From: Chitinophaga pinensis
GTDB lineage: Bacteria > Bacteroidota > Bacteroidia > NS11-12g > UBA955
DNA: 64,000 nucleotides
Assembly (NCBI GenBank): GCA_945871905.1
Contig: CAMBXL010000001.1
Coordinates: 352,923 to 416,922 of the forward strand
Reading direction: 5' to 3'
Both the position numbers and the translations under genes were made by a program. Shown one piece after another: positions 17,259-26,620 of this stretch. The notes under the pieces were generated by a model. The model worked only from the letters and a program-made list of their open reading frames with translations, had not been told where the DNA came from and did not search any database. Within the stretch, counting starts at the first letter, position 1; each line of letters starts with the position of its first letter.

Positions 17259-18188
17259 TTACATTTTCAAACCATTTATAAAATCTGCAGTTGACATTCT
17301 TTTCTTTCCTTCAACTTGCAGCTCAATGATTTTTATTTGAAAGTCGGAGCAATGTGCTGTAAAATCTTTATTTGAATTGATTTCCAACAGACCAATTTCG
17401 GTCGATTTGTTGCTAAGAATCTCAACTTTAAATAGTTTTAATTTTTTATTATTCCAAGTGGTATAAGCACCAGGATAGGGAGACAATCCTCTAACTAAGT
17501 TGAATACTTGTTGCGCTGTTTTTTCCCAATTAATAACACAATGTTCATCGAATATTTTGGGAGCATGTGGGAATTCTCCAGTTTCTTGCTGAGTTAATTG
17601 AATACTTCCACTACTTATCATTTCAAGACTTTTACAAACTAATTCAGCGCCTTGATACATCAATCTTTCATAGAGTTCACCAATGGTTTCGTAAGGGTGG
17701 ATTTCTGTTTTTTCTCTTAAAATTAAATCACCCGTGTCAATTTCATGTTTAAGGAAAAATGTAGTAACACCTGTACTTTTTTCGCCATTAATAATCGCCC
17801 AATTGATAGGCGCTGCACCCCTGTAATTAGGCAAGTAACTTGCGTGAAGATTAAAAGTTCCCATAGGTGGCATATTCCAAACAATTTCAGGCAGCATTCT
17901 AAATGCAATAACAATTTGAATATCAGCATTTAGTGATTTTAGTTCATTTATAAATGCTTCGGATTTTAAGTTGATTGGTTGTAAAATGGGAAGTTGAAGT
18001 TCAATAGCAGCTTTTTTTACAGCAGACATTTGCAATTGATAGCCTCTGCCAGCTGGTTTGTCTGGCGCAGTAACAACAGCAACAACATTGTACCCGTTTT
18101 CAATAATTTTTTTCAAAGCACAAACAGCAAAATCGGGAGTGCCAAAAAAAACAATCTTCAAATCCTTTTTAGAAATTCGTTGTATCAC
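17259..18188 (-). CDS. fmt: Methionyl-tRNA formyltransferase
   Basis: Transfers a formyl group from 10-formyl-THF to Met-tRNAfMet before translation initiation. Diagnostic motifs are KIVFFGTPDFAV near the start, the folate and catalytic region NLHASYLPNYRGAAPI (Asn, His), and the conserved Asp in EIDTGD. The C-terminal OB-like tRNA-binding domain follows (LSPYPGAYTTW). Length (309 residues) fits. The start is uncertain because there is no in-frame ATG: GTG at 18188 gives a nine-residue extension, while TTG at 18161 gives the typical MKIVFFGTPDFA beginning. def is not adjacent. The gene is divergent from the T9SS substrate at 18302. Confidence 0.95.
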   Translation of the reverse strand: MIQRISKKDLKIVFFGTPDFAVCALKKIIENGYNVVAVVTAPDKPAGRGYQLQMSAVKKAAIELQLPILQPINLKSEAFINELKSLNADIQIVIAFRMLPEIVWNMPPMGTFNLHASYLPNYRGAAPINWAIINGEKSTGVTTFFLKHEIDTGDLILREKTEIHPYETIGELYERLMYQGAELVCKSLEMISSGSIQLTQQETGEFPHAPKIFDEHCVINWEKTAQQVFNLVRGLSPYPGAYTTWNNKKLKLFKVEILSNKSTEIGLLEINSNKDFTAHCSDFQIKIIELQVEGKKRMSTADFINGLKM

Positions 18189-18301
18189 ATTGCAAAACTA
18201 ATTGATTTTAATGGAAGGTTAATGATTCTTTAAACAAATTGAAATTCTTTACTATTAGTTGAAAAAATAGATTATAATTGCATGATATATACATACATAA
18301 T

Positions 18302-19213
18302 ATGAAATTAACATTTACCATTTTATTCGCATTATTGATTGGGGGACTTGTGAAAGCACAAACAGAATACACATTGACACACTCAACTGGCACTTATACT
18401 GAATTATCCGCAAGTACAAATATCAATAAAGTATGGGATTTTGAAGATGCAATGATAAAGTTGCCATTTAAGTTCAAATACTTTAAAAAAGATTTTGATA
18501 CTATTTATGTAACTATGCAAAGTGCTTTTTTCTCAAGACCAGGATTGAATTTTGACAATATATTTTATGGGTCTTTTAATTATTTTCCTGAGAATGATGA
18601 CCCCAATTTGTCACCAGTATCATACGCAATTACAGGAACTGCACCCAACAGAATATTAAAGTTACAATTTAAGAATGTAAAAGCCGAGGTAATAGATATT
18701 GAGGAAGAATTTACCGCCAATTATCAAATGTGGTTCTATGAAACAAGTAGTAAATTTCAATTTCATTTTGGACCGAATGTAAACACCGATTTAAATTTAA
18801 ATGAACACATTATGGGTTTTATTGATGTTGATAACAGTCCATACTTGGCGATTTCAGGAACAGCGAGTGAGCCAACAATAGTTAGAGTAACTAGTGCAGC
18901 TTCCTTCAAAGGGATTTCAAAACATCCATCCAATGGACAAATCTATACATTCAATCCTGAAGCACCCTCAACATCCACTCAAACCATAATCAAACCTTAT
19001 ACATTAACATACAATGAAAATGGAATGCTTATTAATTCAAATGTTAATATTGAAATTGAGATTTTGGATTTAAACGGAAAGTTGATTGCAACACAAAATA
19101 ATGATAAGGCAAATTCAGTCATTCTAAATACTAATTTGTTGCAAAGCGGTTTATACATTGTTCGCATAAAAGCAGAAGATGTATCATTTAATGAAAAGTT
19201 AGTCGTTTATTAA
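18302..19213 (+). CDS. Secreted protein with type A T9SS sorting domain
   Basis: A 303-residue exported protein. A signal peptide covers residues 1-20 (ends LVKAQ). The middle (~30-225) is beta-rich with no recognised enzyme motif; FQFHFGPNVN and the following HIMGFIDVDN are its clearest local features. The last ~75 residues form a type A T9SS C-terminal domain: IEILDLNGKLIATQ, then LLQSGLYIVRI and a final KLVVY. Such domains are removed on export by PorU and the cargo is anchored to the surface. I start at ATG 18302; the longer frame starts with a TTG at 18278 that falls in a TATAATTG box (18273-18280) which may be its -7 element. No partner gene is adjacent. Confidence 0.85.
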   Translation: MKLTFTILFALLIGGLVKAQTEYTLTHSTGTYTELSASTNINKVWDFEDAMIKLPFKFKYFKKDFDTIYVTMQSAFFSRPGLNFDNIFYGSFNYFPENDDPNLSPVSYAITGTAPNRILKLQFKNVKAEVIDIEEEFTANYQMWFYETSSKFQFHFGPNVNTDLNLNEHIMGFIDVDNSPYLAISGTASEPTIVRVTSAASFKGISKHPSNGQIYTFNPEAPSTSTQTIIKPYTLTYNENGMLINSNVNIEIEILDLNGKLIATQNNDKANSVILNTNLLQSGLYIVRIKAEDVSFNEKLVVY

Positions 19214-19349
19214 TTTATTTTATCAAATAAAAAACCAACTATTATTTTTTATAACTAATTGTTTTTCAATTTAATATTTGTATTATTTAGAATTATTTTA
19301 AATTGAATTATTTGTTAATAAATACTTTTTACATTGAGTGAAAGGGCAA

Positions 19350-19357
19350 TATATTTG
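19350..19357 (+). promoter_or_regulatory. Candidate -7 box of the act operon
   Basis: TATATTTG fits the Bacteroidota -7 consensus TAnnTTTG and lies 42 nt upstream of actA. A convincing -33 TTTG at the right spacing was not found, so this is a half-site call. Confidence 0.5.
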
Positions 19358-19399
19358 CGACTTAATTAGTAGTGTCATATTTCAGTCATAATTTATAAC

Positions 19400-20737
19400 A
19401 TGGTCAATCACCCATCAAAAAAAATCCTTAGAATTAAAACAATCATTATTTCGATTGTATTGCTTCTTAATCTATCAATTTTTGCTCAAGATGGAGCACT
19501 TTCTCCTGCAGCTGCAGAAGGCGAAACATTGTTTAAAGCAAATTGTGTGTCATGTCACGCAATGAATTCGAAGCAAGTTGGACCTGCATTACAAGGCGTT
19601 CATACTCGTCGAACTGAAGAATGGATGTTGAAATGGATTAAGAATAACGAAAAATTTAGAGCAAGTGGCGATAAAGACGCTATAGCTATCTACAATGAAT
19701 ATGGTGGAGCAGCCATGAATTCATTCGAAAATTTGAGCGATGATCAAATCAAAAGTATCATCACTTATTTTAAAGAATGGACACCACCTGCACCGAAAGT
19801 TGCAGCAGGTGGAGAGGCAGCCGCCGAAACAACGTCTTTCTACTCAAACAATACGTTGTATATTTTATTGTTTTTAATCATTGTTTTAGTAATTCTATTG
19901 TATGTACTTAACAAAACAAAAAGAACATTAAAAAGCACTGTTGCAGAGGTTGAAGAACCATCTGAAGAAAAGGCATCAGCGCCATCAGAATTTCAAGAAA
20001 AAATTGCTTACTATAAAAAGAGAATTAACCCAACCATTTTTAAAATGGCGGTAGGTACTGTTGTATTGGGTGGATTGGCAGCTTATGGATTCTACTTTGG
20101 TGTAACAGAAGTAGGTGTTCAACAAGGTTATGCCCCTGAACAACCAATTAAATACTCTCACAAATTGCACGCAGGTGAACTAGCTATTGATTGTAAATAC
20201 TGTCACTCAACAGCAGAATATTCCAAACAAGCAAGTGTGCCAAGTGTAAATACTTGTATGAACTGTCACAAAGGGGTACAGTTAAGAGATAAATACAATG
20301 GTGAAATTTCTCCAGAAATCAAAAAAATATACACTGCAATGGATTACGATCCTGACAAACCAGCAGGTGAACAATACGGTCCAAATCCAAAACCAATTCG
20401 TTGGGTAAGAATTCACAATTTACCAGACCACGCATTCTTTAATCACAGTATGCACGTAAGCACAGGAGTTTCTTGTCAAACATGTCATGGTCCGATACAA
20501 GAAATGGAAGTGGTACAACAATATTCGACACTTCAAATGGGATGGTGTATTAACTGTCACAGAGAAAGAAATGTAGATGTGGAAAATAATCCTTATTATG
20601 AGAAATTACACGCCAAAATCAAAGCAGAAAAAGATGACAAATCATCAAACTACGGCAAGTACTTTACAAAAGACGGAAAAATTAATATTAAACCAGCAGA
20701 CAACGGTGCACTTGAATGTTCAAAATGTCACTATTAA
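19400..20737 (+). CDS. actA: Alternative complex III multiheme cytochrome c subunit, with N-terminal monoheme domain
   Basis: ActA passes electrons from the quinol-oxidising alternative complex III toward a terminal oxidase. Six CxxCH heme motifs are present: 49-53, 265-269, 286-290, 359-363, 383-387 and 440-444, the last one residue from the C-terminus. The first belongs to a separate class-I-like cytochrome domain after the signal peptide (residues ~31-125, with a Met ligand candidate in AAMNSF). It is joined by two hydrophobic segments (~150-170 and ~212-235) to the five-heme ActA part. Thus it looks like a monoheme cytochrome fused to a pentaheme ActA. It is the first gene of a six-gene operon transcribed from a -7-like box at 19350, with 31 nt to actB. 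Confidence 0.92.
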   Translation: MVNHPSKKILRIKTIIISIVLLLNLSIFAQDGALSPAAAEGETLFKANCVSCHAMNSKQVGPALQGVHTRRTEEWMLKWIKNNEKFRASGDKDAIAIYNEYGGAAMNSFENLSDDQIKSIITYFKEWTPPAPKVAAGGEAAAETTSFYSNNTLYILLFLIIVLVILLYVLNKTKRTLKSTVAEVEEPSEEKASAPSEFQEKIAYYKKRINPTIFKMAVGTVVLGGLAAYGFYFGVTEVGVQQGYAPEQPIKYSHKLHAGELAIDCKYCHSTAEYSKQASVPSVNTCMNCHKGVQLRDKYNGEISPEIKKIYTAMDYDPDKPAGEQYGPNPKPIRWVRIHNLPDHAFFNHSMHVSTGVSCQTCHGPIQEMEVVQQYSTLQMGWCINCHRERNVDVENNPYYEKLHAKIKAEKDDKSSNYGKYFTKDGKINIKPADNGALECSKCHY

Positions 20738-20768
20738 TCAAATTTAACAAAAAAGGCTAATCAATAAA

Positions 20769-23700
20769 ATGGCAAAAAAACAATTATACTGGAAAGGTGA
20801 AGATGAGCTTTTAAAAACCAAAGAGTTTTTAGCATCTCAAAAAAATGAATTCAGCGAAGCTTTACCTCTTGATGAAGTGTTTAGTGAAAACAACATGGGG
20901 CTAACAGCCAATAGAAGAGATTTCCTTAAGTTCTTCGGTTTTAGTGTTGCAGCAGTTTCTTTAGCAGCTTGTAATCCAACCCCTGTTCGTAATATCGTAC
21001 CTTATTTAGTAAAACCTGAAGAAGTAACTCCAGGTGTAGCTAATTATTATAACTCTATCTGTGGCGCTTGTTCAACAGCTTGCGGTACGACGGTTAAAAC
21101 CCGTGAAGGTAGACCAATTAAAATGGATGGTAATGTTCTGTCTCCAATCTCTAAAGGGGGATTGTGTGCAACAGGTCAAGCCTCAATTTTAAGTTTATAT
21201 GATACTGAACGTTTGGATGGTCCAATACTTAAAGGATCTCCAATTGAATGGGCTAACTTAGATAAAACAGTTGTTGAACAATTAACCCAAATGTCTGCAT
21301 CAGGTGCCAAAATTGCTTTAGTTTCTGGAACTATTCACAGTCCTTCAGGATTAGCACTTATTGAAGAGTTTAAAGCTAAATTTACTTCAACTACGCATAT
21401 TACTTATGATGCAATTAGTTACTCTGGAATATTAACAGCTAACAAAAATTCATTTGGTAAACAAGTCATTCCGTCTTACCATTTCGATAAAGCGAATGTA
21501 GTAGTAAGTTTTGGTGCAGATTTCTTAGGTACTTGGATTTCTCCAGTTGAATTTACCAAAGCATGGTCAGCAAAAAGAAAAGTTGAAGGTGCCGATAAAA
21601 TTGTTAAAACCATTCAGTTTGAAAGTAATTTGTCAACCACAGGTTCAAATGCTGATTACAGATTCCCAATGAAATCTTCTAACGAAGCAGTTTACGTGGT
21701 TGCATTGCACAATGAATTGGCTCAAAAAGCTGGAATTCCTCAAATTGCAATGGCACAATCAGGAGAATTAGCTGGTGGTTCAATCAAACAAGCTGCTGAA
21801 GCATTGTGGGCTGAAAAAGGAACTTCAATGGTCATTTCTGGATCAAACAATCCTTCAATCCAAACTGTCGTAAATGCGATTAACTTATTGCTAAATAACT
21901 ATGGTTCTACCATTGATTTGGATAACCATTCTAATCAATTTAAAGGAATAGATTCTGATTTATATCAATTGTCTAATGACATGCAAAATGGTGCCTACTC
22001 AGCGGTATTGTTTTGGAATGCTAATCCAGTTTATAACACGCCTTTCGCTTCACAATTTGTTGAAGGAATTAAAAAAGCTAGATTATCAGTTTCATTCTCA
22101 GGAACAGCTGATGAAACAGCTTCATTATGTCAATATATAGCACCTTCTAATCATTTCTTGGAATCTTGGAATGATGCAGAACCTAAAGCAGGTATATTGC
22201 AACTAAGTCAACCAACAATCTCTCCAGTTTTCAAAACAAGACAAGCTGAAGAATCATTAATGAGTTGGGCTGCAATTTCTTTCGATAGCACTACAGATCC
22301 ATTTGCTAAAAAAGGAATCTACTCAGAAAAATTAAATGCAGCACCTTTCTACTTGTATATCAAAAAAGTATGGGCTTCTAAAGGTGTAGCAACAGATGAC
22401 GCATTCAATAAAGCACTTCACGATGGAGGTAAATTTGATTCAGTTGCTCAAGTGTCAACTGTTCCTTCATTCGCAGTTGCATTAAATTCTATCGTTTCAA
22501 GTTTAGAGACAAGCATAGGGAAAAAAGACCAAATTGATTTAATCTTGTACCAAAATATATCTGTAAAAGATGGTCAATTAAGTAATAATCCTTGGATACA
22601 AGAAACTCCAGATCCTATCAGTAAAGTGACTTGGGACAATTACGTTTCTTTACCAAAAGCATTAGCAGAAAATAAAGGAATTAAAAACGGTGACTTAGTA
22701 AATGTTACTGTTGGAAAAAATTCATTGAAAGCGATGCCAGTTTTTGTTCAACCAGGACAAAGTAACATGACAATCGGTCTTGCTGTTGGTTATGGTAGAA
22801 AAGGTAAAATTGGTGAAAAAGGTGAATTTGATTCAATCGGAAAAAATGCATATTTATTTGTAAATACCTCTGATTTTTCAAGAAACTATATCGTTAACGG
22901 TGTAACTATCGAAAAAATAGATGGTGCCTACGAATTAGCACAAACTCAAACACACCATTCAATAGAAGGTCGTGCAATTGTTAAAGAAACAACATTTGGG
23001 GAATACAAAAAAGACCCAACTGCTGGTAACAATCAACCTCAACCACATTTATATACACTTTGGGAAACTAAAGATTACAAGAAAGATGGAGCGCCTAATC
23101 ACCATTGGGCTATGTCTATCGACTTAAATGCTTGTACTGGATGTTCAGCTTGTGTAGTAAGTTGTAGTATCGAAAACAACGTTCCTGTTGTTGGTCGTGC
23201 TGAAGTTAGAAGAAGAAGAGAAATGCATTGGATAAGAATCGACAGATACTTTGCATTCGAAGATAAAAAAGGTTTGGTTGATAAAAATAACTCTCAATTT
23301 GAAGGAGCATTTATTACCAAAGAAAAAGGTTTAGCTATAGCTGATGAAAAAGCAGTAGGTTCTCAGTTTGAACATTGGGAAAATGTTAAAGTGGTACACC
23401 AACCAATGATGTGTCAACATTGTGGTCAGGCTCCATGCGAAACAGTTTGTCCAGTTTTAGCAACTACACACTCAACAGAAGGCTTAAATCAAATGACTTA
23501 CAACAGATGTATTGGAACAAAATATTGTGCAAACAACTGTCCATACAAAGTAAGACGTTTCAACTGGTTTAGATACAACGATAACGATAAATTTGATTTC
23601 CATTTCAATAATGATTTGGGTAAAATGGTTATCAATCCAGATGTTACAGTTAGAACAAGAGGGGTTATGGAAAAATGTAGTATGTGTGTTCAAAACATTC

Positions 23701-23942
23701 AAGCTGGAAAAGTAAAAGCGAAAAGAGAAAAAAGAGCTTTAACGGATGGTGAAGTTAAAACAGCTTGTCAAAAAGCTTGTCCTGCAAATGCTATCGTATT
23801 TGGTGACGTAAATGATCCAAACAGTGAAGTTCACAAGTTATTCAAAAACGAACGTTCATACAGAGTATTAGAAGAGTTAAATACACAAACTGCAGTTAAA
23901 TATTTAACTAAAGTAAGAGATATCCAAAATAATAACGCATAA
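20769..23942 (+). CDS. actB: Alternative complex III iron-sulfur / molybdopterin-like subunit ActB
   Basis: The large 1057-residue subunit of alternative complex III. A Tat-type signal lies at residues ~40-60 (NRRDFLKFFGF), after the usual N-terminal extension, with a lipobox-like LAAC. Residues ~65-730 resemble a molybdopterin oxidoreductase B1/B2 fold, which in ActB does not bind the cofactor. The C-terminal third is a ferredoxin-like part with four Cys clusters between residues 789 and 1004: CTGCSAC, CQHCGQAPC, CIGTKYC with CANNCP, and CSMC with CQKACP. These carry the Fe-S chain between the quinol site and the hemes of ActA. Spacing to actC is 19 nt. Confidence 0.95.
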   Translation: MAKKQLYWKGEDELLKTKEFLASQKNEFSEALPLDEVFSENNMGLTANRRDFLKFFGFSVAAVSLAACNPTPVRNIVPYLVKPEEVTPGVANYYNSICGACSTACGTTVKTREGRPIKMDGNVLSPISKGGLCATGQASILSLYDTERLDGPILKGSPIEWANLDKTVVEQLTQMSASGAKIALVSGTIHSPSGLALIEEFKAKFTSTTHITYDAISYSGILTANKNSFGKQVIPSYHFDKANVVVSFGADFLGTWISPVEFTKAWSAKRKVEGADKIVKTIQFESNLSTTGSNADYRFPMKSSNEAVYVVALHNELAQKAGIPQIAMAQSGELAGGSIKQAAEALWAEKGTSMVISGSNNPSIQTVVNAINLLLNNYGSTIDLDNHSNQFKGIDSDLYQLSNDMQNGAYSAVLFWNANPVYNTPFASQFVEGIKKARLSVSFSGTADETASLCQYIAPSNHFLESWNDAEPKAGILQLSQPTISPVFKTRQAEESLMSWAAISFDSTTDPFAKKGIYSEKLNAAPFYLYIKKVWASKGVATDDAFNKALHDGGKFDSVAQVSTVPSFAVALNSIVSSLETSIGKKDQIDLILYQNISVKDGQLSNNPWIQETPDPISKVTWDNYVSLPKALAENKGIKNGDLVNVTVGKNSLKAMPVFVQPGQSNMTIGLAVGYGRKGKIGEKGEFDSIGKNAYLFVNTSDFSRNYIVNGVTIEKIDGAYELAQTQTHHSIEGRAIVKETTFGEYKKDPTAGNNQPQPHLYTLWETKDYKKDGAPNHHWAMSIDLNACTGCSACVVSCSIENNVPVVGRAEVRRRREMHWIRIDRYFAFEDKKGLVDKNNSQFEGAFITKEKGLAIADEKAVGSQFEHWENVKVVHQPMMCQHCGQAPCETVCPVLATTHSTEGLNQMTYNRCIGTKYCANNCPYKVRRFNWFRYNDNDKFDFHFNNDLGKMVINPDVTVRTRGVMEKCSMCVQNIQAGKVKAKREKRALTDGEVKTACQKACPANAIVFGDVNDPNSEVHKLFKNERSYRVLEELNTQTAVKYLTKVRDIQNNNA

Positions 23943-23961
23943 TTCATAATAATAAACAGAA

Positions 23962-25314
23962 ATGATTCACGATTCAGCTATAAGAACCCAATTAGTAACA
24001 GGAGAAAAAACACTTCATGATGTTACTACTGAAATCTGTCGTCCTATAGAAAATAAACCATCAACTTCTTGGAAAGTAGGTTTTGTATTGTCTGTAATTT
24101 TCTTAGGTATATTAGGATTAACACTTGCTATCACTACCTTATTCGGTATCGGTACATGGGGACTAAACAAAACAGTTCAATGGGGATGGGATATTACCAA
24201 CTTCGTATTTTGGGTTGGTATTGGTCACGCAGGAACTTTGATTTCTGCAATCCTATTGTTATTCCGTCAAAAATGGAGAATGTCAATAAACCGTTCAGCA
24301 GAGGCTATGACCATTTTCGCGGTTATGTGTGCTGCCGTTTTCCCATTGTTTCACATGGGACGTTTATGGGTAGGTATGTATTGGGTATTACCGCTTCCAA
24401 ATGCTTTTGGTTCATTGTGGGGTAATTTCCACTCACCATTATTGTGGGACGTATTCGCGATAACAACTTATTTCTCGGTCTCATTGGTGTTTTGGTACTT
24501 AGGTTTAATTCCTGATATTGCAACAGTAAGAGACAGAGCAACTACTGCAGGTAGAAAGTTTTGGTATAATTTCTTCTCAATGGGTTGGACTGGTTCTGTT
24601 AGAACTTGGAACAGATATGAGGTTGTGTCTTTAATATTAGCAGGTATCTCTACTCCGTTAGTACTATCAGTTCACACTATTGTATCTATGGACTTTGCAA
24701 CTTCAGTTGTTCCGGGATGGCACACTACCATTTTCCCTCCATATTTCGTAGCAGGTGCTATATTTTCTGGATTTGGTATGGTATTGACATTGTTAGTTAT
24801 CGTTCGTAAAGTAATGAACTACCAAGATTATATTACCATCGGTCACTTAGAAGCAATGTGTAAAGTGGTAATGTTAACAGGTACTATGGTTGGTTTGGCT
24901 TATATCACTGAGTTTTTTGTTGCTGCATATTCAGGTGTTGTATACGAACAATATGCTTTTATCAACAGAGCAACAGGACCTTATTGGTGGGCATATTGGA
25001 GTATGATGACTTGTAACCTTATAGCACCACAAGTGTTTTGGTTCAAATGGGCTCGTACTACACCTTGGTTTATCTTCATGTTATCAATCGTTGTAAACGT
25101 TGGTATGTGGTTCGAAAGATTCGTAATTATAGTAACTTCTTTACACAGAGAATATCTTCCTTCTGGTTGGGTTATGTACTCTCCAACGATTATAGAAATT
25201 GGAATATTTGTAGGTACTTTCGGTTTATTTTTCACTTGCTTCTTTTTGTTTTCAAAATTCTTACCAGTGATAAACATGTCTGAAGTAAAAAGTATATTGA
25301 AAAACAGAGAATAA
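23962..25314 (+). CDS. actC: Alternative complex III quinol-binding membrane subunit ActC (NrfD/PsrC family)
   Basis: An integral inner-membrane protein of 450 residues with about ten hydrophobic helices, in the NrfD/PsrC family, where the helical bundle binds the quinol. Helix landmarks include [19 protein letters not shown], the [11 protein letters not shown] segment and [16 protein letters not shown]. It pairs with ActF, the second NrfD-like subunit. The gene lies 19 nt after actB and 22 nt before actD. Confidence 0.94.
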   Translation: MIHDSAIRTQLVTGEKTLHDVTTEICRPIENKPSTSWKVGFVLSVIFLGILGLTLAITTLFGIGTWGLNKTVQWGWDITNFVFWVGIGHAGTLISAILLLFRQKWRMSINRSAEAMTIFAVMCAAVFPLFHMGRLWVGMYWVLPLPNAFGSLWGNFHSPLLWDVFAITTYFSVSLVFWYLGLIPDIATVRDRATTAGRKFWYNFFSMGWTGSVRTWNRYEVVSLILAGISTPLVLSVHTIVSMDFATSVVPGWHTTIFPPYFVAGAIFSGFGMVLTLLVIVRKVMNYQDYITIGHLEAMCKVVMLTGTMVGLAYITEFFVAAYSGVVYEQYAFINRATGPYWWAYWSMMTCNLIAPQVFWFKWARTTPWFIFMLSIVVNVGMWFERFVIIVTSLHREYLPSGWVMYSPTIIEIGIFVGTFGLFFTCFFLFSKFLPVINMSEVKSILKNRE

Positions 25315-25336
25315 TCATTTTTAAAAGAACAAATTA

Positions 25337-25927
25337 ATGATAGACAAAAATTTATATCTAGATAGAAACAAAACAGTTATTTTCGGAATATTCGAAAATC
25401 CAGATAGTTTTTTAGAAACTGTAGGAAAAGTTCACTCTAAAGGAGTAGACATTATCGACTGTTACACACCATTCCCAATCCATGGTATCGAAAAAGCAAT
25501 GGGCTTAAAACGCTCATTATTACCAATAGGTGCGTTTATTTCTGGTTCATTAGGATTCATAGGAGCTGGTTCTCTACAGTATTACACAATGACATATGAT
25601 TGGCCAATAATAATTGGAAATAAACCCTCATTCGGTGTAAGTTTTGTTCCGGTATGGTTTGAAGGAACAATCTTATTTACAGCATTTGGTTTGGCTTTAT
25701 TGTTTTTTATAAGAAACAAAATGTTACACGGAAAGATGCCATCTGAACGTGTTGATATGAGACAAACAGATGACAGAATGGTTGTTGCAATCGCTTCTGA
25801 TAATCCTGCAATCAACAAATCTGAATTAACTGATATGTTATTCAATGGTGGTGCAGTAGAAGTGAAAGAACGTACAAACCATGGTTACGAAGATTTTACT
25901 GATGTCAATTTAACCCGTAATAATTAA
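25337..25927 (+). CDS. actD: Alternative complex III subunit ActD (DUF3341)
   Basis: A 196-residue membrane protein of the DUF3341 type. A short cytoplasmic domain (residues 1-55, containing the family-typical DCYTPFPIHG motif) is followed by two transmembrane helices around 60-85 and 105-130, and a soluble C-terminal tail. ActD is a structural part of the complex that contacts ActC and ActF; no cofactor is expected. It sits between actC and actE with spacings of 22 and 11 nt. Confidence 0.93.
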   Translation: MIDKNLYLDRNKTVIFGIFENPDSFLETVGKVHSKGVDIIDCYTPFPIHGIEKAMGLKRSLLPIGAFISGSLGFIGAGSLQYYTMTYDWPIIIGNKPSFGVSFVPVWFEGTILFTAFGLALLFFIRNKMLHGKMPSERVDMRQTDDRMVVAIASDNPAINKSELTDMLFNGGAVEVKERTNHGYEDFTDVNLTRNN

Positions 25928-25938
25928 TTAGAAAGAAC

Positions 25939-26601
25939 ATGAACAAGTTATTTTATATCGTTTTATCAACTGCTTTAGTTTCATTATCCTCATGCTTTTT
26001 AAAGTCTTCGGGTGATTTTACAGGAATTGAATATGCACCTGATATGTATTATTCTAAAGGCTATGAACCAATGACTCAATTTTCGGATAGTAGTAAATAC
26101 AGATACAACCCTTATTTTATGTCTATGAGAGAACCTGTTGCTGGTACAATAGCAAAAGGTCAGTTAGATTACCAATATCCATTTGACAATTCAGCTGAAG
26201 GGTATGTAGCTTCTGCTTCTTTAACAATGCCAACAGACTTAACTGAAAAAGAATTGTTAAGAGGTGAACTTCAATACCAAATTTATTGCTCAGTTTGTCA
26301 TGGTGAAAAAGGGGGGAATGACGGTAAAGTGTCTGCGAAGCAATCAGTACTTAAACCATCATGGGCCAACTACCAAGATCCTTATGTTAAAAACTTACCT
26401 GTAGGTAACATCTATCATGTATTAACTTATGGTAAAAACAACATGGGTAGTTACGCTTATGCTTTAACTCCAAGAGAAAGATGGTCTGTTATCTCATATG
26501 TAAAACGCCTTAGCGCTATGGATGCAGATGGAAATATTCCTGCAAACGTTTCAGCTATACCAATCATTTCATCAACTGATACTTTAACTCAAAAACAATA
26601 A
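25939..26601 (+). CDS. actE: Alternative complex III monoheme cytochrome lipoprotein ActE
   Basis: A 220-residue lipoprotein: signal with LSSC, Cys19 as lipid site. One class I cytochrome c domain follows with the heme motif CSVCH at 117-121 and a likely axial Met in NNMGSYAYAL near residue 172. In the complex, ActE holds one heme on the periplasmic side near ActA. Together with the six-motif ActA, this operon would encode seven c-type hemes. Gaps to actD and actF are 11 and 19 nt. Confidence 0.93.
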   Translation: MNKLFYIVLSTALVSLSSCFLKSSGDFTGIEYAPDMYYSKGYEPMTQFSDSSKYRYNPYFMSMREPVAGTIAKGQLDYQYPFDNSAEGYVASASLTMPTDLTEKELLRGELQYQIYCSVCHGEKGGNDGKVSAKQSVLKPSWANYQDPYVKNLPVGNIYHVLTYGKNNMGSYAYALTPRERWSVISYVKRLSAMDADGNIPANVSAIPIISSTDTLTQKQ

Positions 26602-26620
26602 CCATTTATAGATTTTTAAC

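Noticed and set aside
19261..19336. -33 element for the act operon
   Set aside because: TTG at 19334-19336 is only 13 nt and TTTG at 19311-19314 is 35 nt from the -7 box; neither spacing fits.
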